Below are positions 1-7,482 of a DNA stretch of 14,375 nt, in pieces (position 1 is the first letter of the stretch; every line of letters starts with the position of its first letter). The position numbers and the translations under genes are program-made. The stretch comes from Syntrophomonas sp. UBA5288 (GTDB lineage: Bacteria > Bacillota > Syntrophomonadia > Syntrophomonadales > Syntrophomonadaceae). Location: contig DHSK01000016.1 in NCBI GenBank assembly GCA_002408445.1, forward strand, positions 1-14,375, in the 5' to 3' direction. Below the pieces are notes generated by a model, which did no database searches, had not been told where the DNA came from, and saw only the letters and a program-made list of their open reading frames with translations.

Positions 1-279
1 CTTTCTCCGCAGTTGCTCTACTGGGTAAATATGATTTCAGCCATACTTGATAATGCAACCTTAACTGCCGCTGAAATCAGCAGGCAAATGACAGATACGC
101 AGGTAACTGCCATTATCATGGGCCTGTTGATCAGCGGAGGAATGCTGATACCAGGCAATATTCCGAATATTGTTTCCGCCTCTAAATTGAAAATAAGCAG
201 TAAAGAATGGGCGGCATGGGGTGTTCCTTTAGGTCTGATAGTCATGATCATTTATTTCATTATTATATTCTTCCTCTAA
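1..279 (+). CDS. DUF1646-like predicted cation transporter, C-terminal fragment
   Basis: The frame is open to the left edge, so this is the last roughly 92 residues of a longer gene; a TTG at position 13 is internal and not a real start. The fragment has the stretch NMISAILDNATLTAAEI, followed by two hydrophobic segments (one around VTAIIMGLLISGGMLIPG, one at the C-terminus ending IIIFFL). The 'DNATLTAAEI' element followed by a Gly/Pro-rich re-entrant-like segment is what I recall from DUF1646/COG4756 proteins, predicted inner-membrane cation transporters related to the ArsB/NhaD ion transporter superfamily. The transported ion cannot be told from this piece. It converges with the minus-strand operon to its right and ends ahead of a strong terminator, so it is not part of the sigma-54 module. 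Confidence 0.6.
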   Translation, partial: LSPQLLYWVNMISAILDNATLTAAEISRQMTDTQVTAIIMGLLISGGMLIPGNIPNIVSASKLKISSKEWAAWGVPLGLIVMIIYFIIIFFL

Positions 280-336
280 AATCAGCTCGCTAAAAACGAA
301 AGATGAAAATCCGACCTGCGTTTTCAGTGAGCAAGC

Positions 337-376
337 AAAAACCCTGGCCTGGTTAAAATGCAAGGCCAGGGTTTTT
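337..376. terminator. Bidirectional intrinsic terminator between convergent genes
   Basis: A perfect 14-bp stem (337-350 with 363-376) encloses a 12-nt loop. It starts with five A and ends with five T, so it reads as a stem-loop with a U-run on both strands, as expected between convergent genes. A weaker imperfect inverted repeat (285-298 with 319-332, 12 of 14 paired) lies just upstream, right after the stop codon of the plus-strand gene. Confidence 0.8.
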
Positions 377-392
377 CCTATGGTCCAGGGAC

Positions 393-409
393 TGTATCAA
401 ATTGGGACA
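393..409. promoter_or_regulatory. Candidate Fis-type activator dyad (TGT-N11-ACA)
   Basis: The sequence TGTATCAAATTGGGACA fits a TGTATCA-N3-TGATACA dyad at 12 of 14 positions and shares its full left arm with two dyads upstream of the sigma-54 promoter at 7510-7525. It lies between two terminators with no obvious -24/-12 promoter nearby. It may be a stray match, a distant enhancer, or a leftover of a rearranged regulatory region. Confidence 0.3.
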
Positions 410-410
410 A

Positions 411-471
411 TAAAAAAGAGCCGGTATGGTGCTGCCGGTCTGAGCAGCCCGCCCTGGCTGGGCAGGCTCTT
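411..471 (-). terminator. Branched terminator of the activator/Cache operon
   Basis: Seven bases after the stop of the Cache-HAMP gene, an outer stem (AAGAGCC at 416-422 with GGCTCTT at 465-471) encloses smaller GC-rich hairpins, for example GCTGC 431-435 with GCAGC 444-448 and GCCC 451-454 with GGGC 460-463. On the minus strand the structure runs into TTTTTTATT. The closing stem plus U-run makes an intrinsic terminator likely; the exact inner fold is uncertain. Confidence 0.65.
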
Positions 472-477
472 GTAACA

Positions 478-2268
478 TCAGCTTTGATCCTCACCTTTCC
501 CTTCATCAGCACCTTCAATCATTTTTAAGTCGTCAGAACCCATGTTACTCTCTTCCCCGCTGCCAGGCTTAATATGGAAACAAGCGGTCAACTGCAAGAG
601 TGTCTGTGACCATTTGACCAGTTCTTTGGATGTTGCTGTCGCACTATTGATCGATTCATATTGGATAGCTAAAATTCTCGTTATCTTGCTGCGCACTATT
701 TGCATAGTATTAATCATATCGGTCAAGTATTTGGCAGTACTGGTAATCCCGGCCGTTAATTCAACATAATCAATCTGTAAATCCTCCGTCATGTGGCAAA
801 GCTTCTGCATTTGGCAGCTTATTCTATCCAGCTCTGCTCTTGCTTCAACACTAATCTTGGCTGTATCAGAACCGGTATTTTCACTTTCTTTATCCAGAGC
901 AGATTGAATTTGCTCTATACTGGCACAAACCGAACGATTGATATAATTAATGTTTATTAAGGTATCCATAAATTCATGGTTAGGGTTTTGTCCCCATAGA
1001 TCGGATTTATCGACGGTAGTAAGGTATTGTTTATCCATTAACTTGCCCAACTCCGCGGTTACCACCGGTAATGTGGTCCTGGCTTCACCCATGGCAATAG
1101 CCAGTTCATGACCGGTTAGGCTCATCTTGTAAGCCATGGTTATAAGCTGGCTGATCAACTGTTGTTGTTTTTCCAGCATATGATTCAGACTATTCGCCAA
1201 TCTCCCAACTTCGTCCCGATTATGAATCTTAGCCCTAACCGTATAATTACCCTCTTCCACTTCATGCATAAGGTTGGTAAACTCATTGATCGGTTGGGTA
1301 ATACGTGAAGTCCACATAATAACAATCAAGGTAATAACAAAGATTCCAATCAGTACCGTAAATAAGGAAATACGGCCCAGAGTGTAAAGCGATTCTCTTA
1401 CCTCGTCAATCGGCACTATAGCTCCTATAGACCACCTGGTTTCAGATATGGGCCTATATATTACGTAACTGGGTATTTTGTCTATAGTTGCCGTGTCAAG
1501 GCCTTTTTCACCCTCAATCATCTTTCCTGCTATAACTGCCAGATCCGGATCAAGATCTTTTTGTTTAAGCAGGGATTTTTTATTATAGGAGTCATCGGGA
1601 TGAGTAATGGCCACACCCTTGTCATCCAACATGAAAGCATATCCGGTTTTGTAAACCTGAATATTATTTACGATATCCTCGATCCGTTTTACCAGAATAT
1701 CTACGGCTGCGACGCCCAGCAGCTCACCGTTGTTACTATAAAAAGGAACCGCTGCCGTCACCACATAATTACCGGTTAAAGGGCAAACATAGGGTGCGGT
1801 ATAGACCAGAGTCCTTTTCTGGGCCGCCTCCTTATACCATGGCCGGTCACTTACTTTATAGCCCGGAGGATATTTAAACTCCATATTGCCATAGAGTCTG
1901 TCCGTCTTATCCACCGCTACGTATACGAATTTAATATCCGGATTCGAATTTACTATCCGTTGAAAGGAAGTCATCATTTCCTTATAATCATTGTCCTGGC
2001 TTAAATCCAAATTTTGAGAACTTATTTTTTGAACAAACCGGTAAATTTGTTCATTCTGAGCCAAGGTCCAGGCATTCTGTCCTTTTTGGAGCAAATAACC
2101 TTCTATGCGGGCGGCAGCGGCATCAACCAGGGCAGTAGTCCTTTGCTCGCTCAGATCGACTACTGCCTTTTCAGCCCAAAGGTAATTTAAAATGCTTATT
2201 CCCAGCAAAAACAAAGTCGTTATTGACAGGATATAAAACAGGAGCCGTTTTTGGATGCTGTCAAACAC
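478..2268 (-). CDS. Membrane Cache-HAMP sensor with degenerate chemoreceptor-like C-terminus
   Basis: This is a 596-residue protein starting at GTG 2268, with AAAGGGGG about 9 nt upstream. Visible parts are an N-terminal membrane segment (about 9-31), a double-Cache extracytoplasmic domain (about 35-295) with the hallmark RPWYKEA at 142-148 and a second lobe (YAFMLDDKGVAITHP near 210-224), a second membrane segment (about 300-320), HAMP (about 321-370, NRDEVGRLANSLN), and then about 200 mostly helical residues. The topology is that of a methyl-accepting chemotaxis protein. However, the conserved hairpin tip (normally a QTNLLALNAAIEAARAGE-like stretch) is absent, and there is no kinase, GGDEF or phosphatase domain. 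Only the final helix (about 530-567) recalls a chemoreceptor C-terminus. The last 30 residues are acidic and low in complexity. Cache domains often bind amino or carboxylic acids. The gene starts 19 nt after the sigma-54 activator gene, so the two are almost certainly co-transcribed. A role as ligand sensor for that activator is inferred, not shown. Confidence 0.8.
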   Translation of the reverse strand: MFDSIQKRLLFYILSITTLFLLGISILNYLWAEKAVVDLSEQRTTALVDAAAARIEGYLLQKGQNAWTLAQNEQIYRFVQKISSQNLDLSQDNDYKEMMTSFQRIVNSNPDIKFVYVAVDKTDRLYGNMEFKYPPGYKVSDRPWYKEAAQKRTLVYTAPYVCPLTGNYVVTAAVPFYSNNGELLGVAAVDILVKRIEDIVNNIQVYKTGYAFMLDDKGVAITHPDDSYNKKSLLKQKDLDPDLAVIAGKMIEGEKGLDTATIDKIPSYVIYRPISETRWSIGAIVPIDEVRESLYTLGRISLFTVLIGIFVITLIVIMWTSRITQPINEFTNLMHEVEEGNYTVRAKIHNRDEVGRLANSLNHMLEKQQQLISQLITMAYKMSLTGHELAIAMGEARTTLPVVTAELGKLMDKQYLTTVDKSDLWGQNPNHEFMDTLININYINRSVCASIEQIQSALDKESENTGSDTAKISVEARAELDRISCQMQKLCHMTEDLQIDYVELTAGITSTAKYLTDMINTMQIVRSKITRILAIQYESINSATATSKELVKWSQTLLQLTACFHIKPGSGEESNMGSDDLKMIEGADEGKGEDQS

Positions 2269-2287
2269 GGCTATCTACCCCCTTTGC

Positions 2288-4186
2288 TCATTGTGGTTTA
2301 ACATAGGAAAACAAATCATATTTTTTAATTTTGCGATATAAAGTAGAACGTCCAATTTTTAATGCATTGGCGGTTTGGGTTATATTACCCTGGTAGGTAT
2401 TCAGTGCCCTGATCATCAAATTTTTTTCACTTTCTTCCAGTGGAATTACACTCTGATCTTCACTCATATGCATTATGTTCCTGCCTCTGCCTAAGTATGA
2501 TTCCAAGTGTTCAGCCTCTATAATATCGTCGGCCAGATTGACCGCGGTTTCAATTACATTTTCCAATTCCCGTATATTGCCGGGCCAGTTGTAATCCATT
2601 AACAACTCCAGAGCAGCGTCGCTTATAGAAATCAAACTTTTGTTTAAAGTTCTGTTATATTTTTTAATAAAATGATTGGTTAAACGCGGTATATCATCTT
2701 TTCTTTCCCGCAATGGAGGTATCCTGAGATTTATGACATTAAGCCGATAGTAGAGGTCCGCCCGGAACCTATTTTCAGCTATTAGCGCTTCAATTTTTTG
2801 ATTTGTGGCTGATATAATTCTGAAATCCAAAGGGAAATCCCGGTTTCCGCCGACCGGTACCACCGAGCGTTCCTGTAATATCCTCAATATTTTAGGCTGC
2901 AACCGAACCGGCATATCACCGATTTCATCTAAAAACAAGGTTCCGCCGTTAGCCTGTTTTAATTTTCCGTCCATTCCTCCTTTTCGGGCACCTGTGAATG
3001 CCCCATCCACATAACCAAATAATTCCGTTTCCATCAATTCACCCGGTATGGCCGCACAGTTAATAGCAATAAAAGGTCCCTTGCTAAAAGTGCTGGCCTG
3101 GTGTACAGCCTGAGCAAACAATTCTTTACCGGTTCCGCTTTCCCCCGTAATGAAAACACTGGAAGGACTGCGTGCTATGGCATGGGCAAGCTTTAATAAG
3201 CGCAAAAAGTCTTTATTTTCTCCAATAATATCTTTAAATTCAAATCTAACCGATCTTCGCTTACCGCTTTTAATGATTTTTTCGGCTGGCTCCGCCGGAT
3301 CAAAATATACACAATATCCAACCAATCTGCCTTTTTCCCCCATTACCGGTTTCTGGTAAGCGGCAACAGTTGATTTACCGGCAGAAGAACAAAAATTTAA
3401 TCGGCAGCCCTTATTTATATCAATATCAGCCGGGTTAACTCCGCTAAAAATTTTTCCAAAGCTGTGATCAACAATATATTGTTTAGGTACTCCGAGCAGG
3501 ATTTCCGCCTCCCGGTTGACCTGAATTATTTCAAAGTCGGAATTAGTAACTATAATCCCTCTATCATTATCAAGGTTAATAAAGAAATTTTTCAGCAGGA
3601 ATAATTCATCCAGGTTCTTCCGGGCCTCCAGCATTTTAGCAATAGCGTGCAGACAAGACCTGATAATGTTTTCCATAACGCCGGATTGATAATTATCCTT
3701 TATGGACAGGACAAAACCAATACCGCCTAACAGTTTTGACCCATGCAGGATAGGCACACCAAACGAAATACTGTGGGCTAATACCTTCAAAGTATGTTCC
3801 GGTCCGGTTACCTTGACCGGGATCAAATGTTTAAGAGCCAGATCGAAGGCATTAGTGCCAATTTGTTCAGTGCCAAGCATGACTCCTTCTCTTAATAGAG
3901 GTTCCGTCTCCGCACTTCCTTTAATATAAAGCACGCATCCTTCATCATCTGTAATTATTAAAGGAGTCTTTAAAATGCTGGTATCAAGTATGCCATCCAA
4001 ATATTGCACCACATGTTGAAGTTCCGGATTATCATTTTTTCTTTGCTCGATTTCAGTAGTACAAACGCGCTTATCCAATAAAATTGACGTGTCAATGTTG
4101 AGACAGGCCGACAACTGTACAGATTGCCCTATTACAGCTTGCATTGATATCTTCTCATTACCGGGTGTGTTTTCGGTATGTTTCAT
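2288..4186 (-). CDS. Sigma-54-dependent transcriptional activator (GAF-PAS-AAA+-Fis HTH)
   Basis: This is an AcoR-type bacterial enhancer-binding protein. Counting from the longer possible start (TTG at 4210, 640 aa), an N-terminal GAF-like region spans about 60-190 and a PAS domain about 205-300. The AAA+ domain spans about 325-565 with Walker A GESGTGKE (356-363), the sigma-54 contact loop GAFTGA (403-408), Walker B LFLDEIGD (425-432) and the RADLYYRLNV region (483-492). A Fis-type helix-turn-helix covers about 605-632 (NITQTANALKIGRSTLYRKIKKY). No receiver domain is present, so it should respond to a ligand or a partner rather than to phosphorylation. I prefer ATG 4186 (632 aa) because nothing like a ribosome site precedes the TTG, although the GGTGG before ATG 4186 is also modest. 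It is the first gene of a two-gene operon with the Cache-HAMP protein. The nearest sigma-54 promoter drives the adjacent catabolic operon (7510-7525), its likely target. Confidence 0.93.
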   Translation of the reverse strand: MKHTENTPGNEKISMQAVIGQSVQLSACLNIDTSILLDKRVCTTEIEQRKNDNPELQHVVQYLDGILDTSILKTPLIITDDEGCVLYIKGSAETEPLLREGVMLGTEQIGTNAFDLALKHLIPVKVTGPEHTLKVLAHSISFGVPILHGSKLLGGIGFVLSIKDNYQSGVMENIIRSCLHAIAKMLEARKNLDELFLLKNFFINLDNDRGIIVTNSDFEIIQVNREAEILLGVPKQYIVDHSFGKIFSGVNPADIDINKGCRLNFCSSAGKSTVAAYQKPVMGEKGRLVGYCVYFDPAEPAEKIIKSGKRRSVRFEFKDIIGENKDFLRLLKLAHAIARSPSSVFITGESGTGKELFAQAVHQASTFSKGPFIAINCAAIPGELMETELFGYVDGAFTGARKGGMDGKLKQANGGTLFLDEIGDMPVRLQPKILRILQERSVVPVGGNRDFPLDFRIISATNQKIEALIAENRFRADLYYRLNVINLRIPPLRERKDDIPRLTNHFIKKYNRTLNKSLISISDAALELLMDYNWPGNIRELENVIETAVNLADDIIEAEHLESYLGRGRNIMHMSEDQSVIPLEESEKNLMIRALNTYQGNITQTANALKIGRSTLYRKIKKYDLFSYVKPQ

Positions 4187-4389
4187 GCCAGCCACCAACC
4201 TTTTTGCCAAAGGTACAACCCATTACAACTTAATTGGAGCCAAAAATGAGGGTATTTTGTAACAATATTGTTGATATATGCAATTATTTTGTTGTTTTTA
4301 TCGAATCTATTATAATTATTCTGATTTACTATCATTTAAACCTTTTTAAAAAGGTTGATTTTCTTAAGAACTTTTTACCATATAAACCA
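4187..4389 (-). promoter_or_regulatory. AT-rich intergenic region upstream of the sigma-54 activator, with palindromes
   Basis: About 200 bases lie between the terminator of the catabolic operon and the activator gene. It holds a perfect 12-bp palindrome AACAATATTGTT (4261-4272) and an 18-bp palindrome AACCTTTTTAAAAAGGTT (4339-4356). It also has a minus-strand TATAAT (4309-4314) without a convincing -35 box. I see no -24/-12 element and no full TGTATCA dyad, so there is no sign that the activator drives its own transcription. A sigma-A promoter here is likely by position, but its exact place is not resolved. Confidence 0.35.
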
Positions 4390-4429
4390 AATTAAGTGGG
4401 TCAAAGCGCTGGCTTTGACCCGCTTAATT
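4390..4429 (-). terminator. Strong stem-loop terminator of the catabolic operon
   Basis: An 18-bp stem (4390-4407 with 4412-4429, one G-T wobble) with a 4-nt loop starts 6 bases after the lyase stop codon. The GGGTCAAAGC core is GC-rich and both ends are AT-rich. The run after it on the minus strand (TTGGTTTATATGG) is only partly T-rich, so it may act as a terminator and as a 3' stabilising hairpin. Confidence 0.7.
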
Positions 4430-4435
4430 ATAATT

Positions 4436-4846
4436 TTATAAAAACTCTTCTTCGGGAATCTGAGATCCTCTCTGAGAATCCTTGGGAGTAACACATATAC
4501 CAGTGGCTCTGGCCACCAGGATAGGTTCAGCCAGAAGTTCACAGGCTGACGCGGCACCGTCCTTAACCGGCTGTATTACTTTCCAGGCTTCGAAATTCAT
4601 TTCTCTGGAGCTATTGCCGATTCTGGTAAACCAACCGACCGCTTCGATATAATCGCCGGCATATACCGGAGCTAGGAAATCAACGTGCTCATAGGTGCGG
4701 AAAAGGCCCTCATCGGCATCCCTGAGAATGAGTAATTCGGTTGCTACATCGCCAAATAAATCCAGCATACGGGCGCCATTTACCAGTCCTCCGCCGTAAT
4801 GGGCATCATGCTCGCTCATTCTCAATCTAATCATGACTTTTTTCAT
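4436..4846 (-). CDS. Beta-aminoacyl-CoA ammonia-lyase (hotdog fold; beta-alanyl-CoA / 3-aminobutyryl-CoA type)
   Basis: This is a 136-residue cytoplasmic protein. The start at ATG 4846 is set by a textbook AAGGAGG (4856-4862); an in-frame ATG at 4903 would add 19 residues overlapping the previous gene and has no such site. The sequence closely follows what I recall of Clostridium propionicum beta-alanyl-CoA ammonia-lyase and the 3-aminobutyryl-CoA ammonia-lyase (Kal) of lysine fermentation: DAHYGGGLVNGARMLDLFGDVATELL (about 14-39), EGLFRTYEHVDFLAPVYAGDYIEA (46-69), FEAWKVI (85-91), ATGICVTPKDSQRG (114-127). These enzymes reversibly eliminate ammonia from a beta-aminoacyl-CoA to give acrylyl- or crotonyl-CoA. 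Length is normal for the family. It is the last gene of the operon, after a CoA-transferase and an amino-acid carrier, which fits uptake, activation and deamination of a beta-amino acid. Which acyl group it prefers cannot be read from the sequence; a plain acyl-CoA thioesterase or hydratase of the same fold is the main alternative. Confidence 0.85.
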   Translation of the reverse strand: MKKVMIRLRMSEHDAHYGGGLVNGARMLDLFGDVATELLILRDADEGLFRTYEHVDFLAPVYAGDYIEAVGWFTRIGNSSREMNFEAWKVIQPVKDGAASACELLAEPILVARATGICVTPKDSQRGSQIPEEEFL

Positions 4847-4895
4847 TATAAAATCCCTCCTTTTTATTTTATTGGCAGGGCTTCCTGCCTCCAAA

Positions 4896-6245
4896 TTATG
4901 CACTCAATGATTGGTTCGCATCTTCGCTCTTCAAAGCAAAATGTCCGATTATCGCTCCTACCACAAAGAACAATATAAAGCCAAAGCCAGCGTTGGCTCC
5001 GGGAACAATGTTGTAGAGTCCCTGGAAAGCATTTTCTACTCCAAACAGGCCCATGTAACCATTTAAAGCTTCGACAACCCCCCAACCCAGGGAAGCATAA
5101 CAGGCACCTTTCATGGCACCGCTAAATCTGGGCGGGAAGAAAACTATAAATAATACCAAGGCAATACAGGGGGGATAAATCATGTTGAGAATCGGTGCGG
5201 TCCATTTTACAATCTGGTCCAGGCCGCAAACACTGATTATGGTACTTACTACCAGAACAACAATAGCTATCTTTTGATAACTCCATCTGCCTTTGGCGGC
5301 GTCCACAAAGTACTCCGCCGTACCTGCTGTCAGCCCTATGGCCGTAGTCATGGCGGCAAATACCAAAGCTACGTTAAAACACATCGCACCGACCAATCCG
5401 AATTGTTTCAATACTACGGTGGCGAACAATTTGGCATAATCGAGATCGCCATAAACGCTGCCGGTGGAAGCACCCAGCAAGAACTCTCCGACTTCAATCA
5501 CTGCCAGCATTATGAAACCGATAATACCGGCTTTGACCAGGTTCCCCAGCACTGCGTTTTTGTTTCCCTTAACGCGGTTGCCAATATCGGTCAGAATAAT
5601 ACCGGCAAACATCAAGGCGGCGGGCAGGTCCATGGTCTGATAGCCGTTAATAAATCCATAGGCAAAAGGATTTTGGGCATAATTGGGGGCAACCGGGTCG
5701 CCGATCGGGAATATCAGGCACTTCGTTATGATGATGACTTCCATTAACAGTAATAACGGAACCAAGATACGGCTCAACTTGTCGACGATCGCGGTCTGTT
5801 TATAGATAAACCAGTAGGTAATAGCGTAATAAGCTACGGTAAAAAGGAAAAGTACAATCCAAGGTGAACTTTCAAGGGCAAATATCTTACTGAGTGCGTC
5901 CCAGGCCGCTGCACTCATACGGGGAATAACAAAGAAAGGCCCCATAATGAGAACAGTGAATCCGCCGAAGATCTGGGCAAAATTAGGGCCTACTTTACTG
6001 GCCAGCGTAAACAACGGGCCTCCGCCCCGGTTGACGGCAAAATAGCCCAAGAAGGGCAGCAACAAACCGGTACAGAAAAAACCAAAAAAGGCCGGCCAGA
6101 CAGCAGTTCCGGAGTTGCGCCCCCAGGTAGTGGGCCAGAGCATACAGGATGCGCCGTAATGCATGGCGAAAATAGATCCGCCTATGGCCAGCAGTATTAT
6201 AAACGGCAAAGTAAAAGATTGTTTAGTGTTTTTGCCATCTTCCAT
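4896..6245 (-). CDS. LIVCS (BrnQ-type) amino acid:cation symporter
   Basis: This is a 449-residue polytopic membrane protein with about 12 hydrophobic segments, starting at ATG 6245 with GAGGGG upstream. It matches the branched-chain amino acid carrier family (BrnQ) along its length: IFAMHYGASCMLWPTTWGRNSG (25-46) aligns with the BrnQ FGAGNxIFPP region, MGPFFVIPRMSAAAW (101-115) with GPLFATPRTATVSFE, GYQTMDLPAALMFAGIILTDI (201-221) with the GYLTMDALAAL region, and YPPCIALVLF (357-366) with the late IYP segment. Characterised members take up Leu, Ile and Val with Na+ or H+. Here the first signature is strongly altered (ASCMLWP in place of AGNxIFP), which suggests a different substrate. Its place 30 nt after a CoA-transferase and 49 nt before an ammonia-lyase gene points to import of the amino acid they degrade. 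The cargo is inferred. Confidence 0.85.
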   Translation of the reverse strand: MEDGKNTKQSFTLPFIILLAIGGSIFAMHYGASCMLWPTTWGRNSGTAVWPAFFGFFCTGLLLPFLGYFAVNRGGGPLFTLASKVGPNFAQIFGGFTVLIMGPFFVIPRMSAAAWDALSKIFALESSPWIVLFLFTVAYYAITYWFIYKQTAIVDKLSRILVPLLLLMEVIIITKCLIFPIGDPVAPNYAQNPFAYGFINGYQTMDLPAALMFAGIILTDIGNRVKGNKNAVLGNLVKAGIIGFIMLAVIEVGEFLLGASTGSVYGDLDYAKLFATVVLKQFGLVGAMCFNVALVFAAMTTAIGLTAGTAEYFVDAAKGRWSYQKIAIVVLVVSTIISVCGLDQIVKWTAPILNMIYPPCIALVLFIVFFPPRFSGAMKGACYASLGWGVVEALNGYMGLFGVENAFQGLYNIVPGANAGFGFILFFVVGAIIGHFALKSEDANQSLSA

Positions 6246-6275
6246 GTATAAATTCCCCTCTCCAATATTTAAGAT

Positions 6276-7460
6276 TTAAACTACTTGCCGGTCATGAAAA
6301 GTCTTAATTTCTTCGCTTGAGAAACCTAATTCGTTGAGCACTTCATCGGTATTCTGACCCAACAACGGTGCCGCTTGACTAACAACCCCCGGAGTATCAT
6401 GCATTTTTATAGGGATTCCTGGTATTTTAATAGTGCCCAGGGCCGGATCATCTACCTCAACCAGCATCTCTCTAGTCTGAAGTTGTGGATGTTCTGCCGC
6501 CTCTGCCACCGTGGCGATCAAACCGAAAGGAATACCTGCTTCGTTCATAATTTCCTGTAATTCCTGCTTGGTTTTGGTAAGCGTGTAGGCTTCCACATTA
6601 TTCTTAAGATCAGGCAGGTAATTTTTACAACGATCGTCATTGGTTAAATAACGAGGGTCTTCAAAAAGATCCGGGCGTCCCATCAAATCGCAGAGTTTTT
6701 TCCACATGGCGTTAGTACCGACACCCATTACAAACATGCCGTCCTTGGCCATAAAAGCATCAAACGGTGCTATGCCGGGATCAGCATTACCGTTCCGGCC
6801 CGGAACGTTGCCGGCCACAGTGTACTCGACTACTGCGTTTTCCAGTATCGAGAACAAGGTATCGACCATCGCTACATCCAGCCTTTGGCCTTGGCCGGTC
6901 TTCTCACGCTTATACAATGCCATGCAAATCCCCAGGGCCAAATAGGCGCCGGAATAGTTGTCACCAACTGAAGGCCCTACTTTGGTGGGAGGATTGCCAG
7001 CAAATCCGGTAATCGACATCAGGCCGCTCACGGCTTGTGCCACAATGTCATACGCAGGCAGTTTGGCCAGAGGTCCATTTAATCCAAAACCAGAAATCGA
7101 AGCATAGATAATACGAGGATTGATTTTTTTGATCTTTTCATATCCCAAGCCCAATTTCTCCATGGCGCCTACCCGAAAGTTTTCACACACCACATCAGCA
7201 TCCTTAATCAACCGGAAAAAAATCTCCTTGCCTTCCTCCGAACGCAAATCCAGACTCAGACTTTTCTTGTTACGGTTCAGGAAAGCATAATAAGCACTGT
7301 AACCATCTTTAATCGGTCCCCAGGTACGGGATTGATCTCCAAGCCCAGGTCTCTCGATTTTTATGACTTCTGCTCCATGGTCAGCCATATGCATGGTGCA
7401 AAATGGTCCGCTATAAGCCTGGGTTAGATCTATCACCTTTACTCCGTCAAGGGCTCTCAT
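6276..7460 (-). CDS. Class III (CaiB/BaiF/formyl-CoA transferase family) CoA-transferase
   Basis: This is a 394-residue enzyme. The start is ATG 7460, fixed by the perfect AAGGAGGTGG at 7465-7474; an in-frame ATG at 7493 lies inside a palindrome and has no ribosome site. Family III features are visible: LDGVKVIDLTQAYSGPFCTMHMADHGAEVIKIERP at the N-terminus, RNKKSLSLDLR near 63-73, VVCENFRVGAMEKLGLGYE near 90-108, ASISGFGLNGP near 120-130, and the expected catalytic aspartate in PSVGDNYSGAYLALGI (Asp167, close to Asp169 of formyl-CoA transferase). Such enzymes move CoA from one acyl-CoA to a free acid through an aspartyl-CoA thioester intermediate. As first gene of the operon, it would activate the imported acid before the ammonia-lyase acts, probably using the pathway's own product thioester as donor. 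Donor and acceptor are inferred from context only; related enzymes act on oxalate, carnitine, bile acids and hydroxy acids. Confidence 0.92.
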   Translation of the reverse strand: MRALDGVKVIDLTQAYSGPFCTMHMADHGAEVIKIERPGLGDQSRTWGPIKDGYSAYYAFLNRNKKSLSLDLRSEEGKEIFFRLIKDADVVCENFRVGAMEKLGLGYEKIKKINPRIIYASISGFGLNGPLAKLPAYDIVAQAVSGLMSITGFAGNPPTKVGPSVGDNYSGAYLALGICMALYKREKTGQGQRLDVAMVDTLFSILENAVVEYTVAGNVPGRNGNADPGIAPFDAFMAKDGMFVMGVGTNAMWKKLCDLMGRPDLFEDPRYLTNDDRCKNYLPDLKNNVEAYTLTKTKQELQEIMNEAGIPFGLIATVAEAAEHPQLQTREMLVEVDDPALGTIKIPGIPIKMHDTPGVVSQAAPLLGQNTDEVLNELGFSSEEIKTFHDRQVV

Positions 7461-7482
7461 TAATCCACCTCCTTGAGATCTT

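Noticed and set aside
337..409. A sigma-54 promoter near the dyad at 393-409
   Set aside because: TGGCC and TGCAA elements exist at 346-364, but the GG to GC spacing is wrong and they are part of the terminator stem.
478..2268. Calling the Cache-HAMP protein an ordinary methyl-accepting chemotaxis protein
   Set aside because: The conserved signalling hairpin that contacts CheA and CheW is not present; only the topology and a vague C-terminal helix resemble a chemoreceptor.
4187..4210. TTG at 4210 as start of the sigma-54 activator
   Set aside because: It adds only eight residues and no ribosome binding site precedes it; ATG at 4186 is preferred, though its own site is weak.
4847..4903. Upstream ATG at 4903 as start of the ammonia-lyase
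   Set aside because: The extension overlaps the carrier gene, is not part of the known family N-terminus, and the AAGGAGG site belongs to ATG 4846.
5274..5747. A 157-codon open frame on the plus strand
   Set aside because: It is fully antisense to the BrnQ-type carrier gene, its translation shows no recognisable domain, and no ribosome site was seen.
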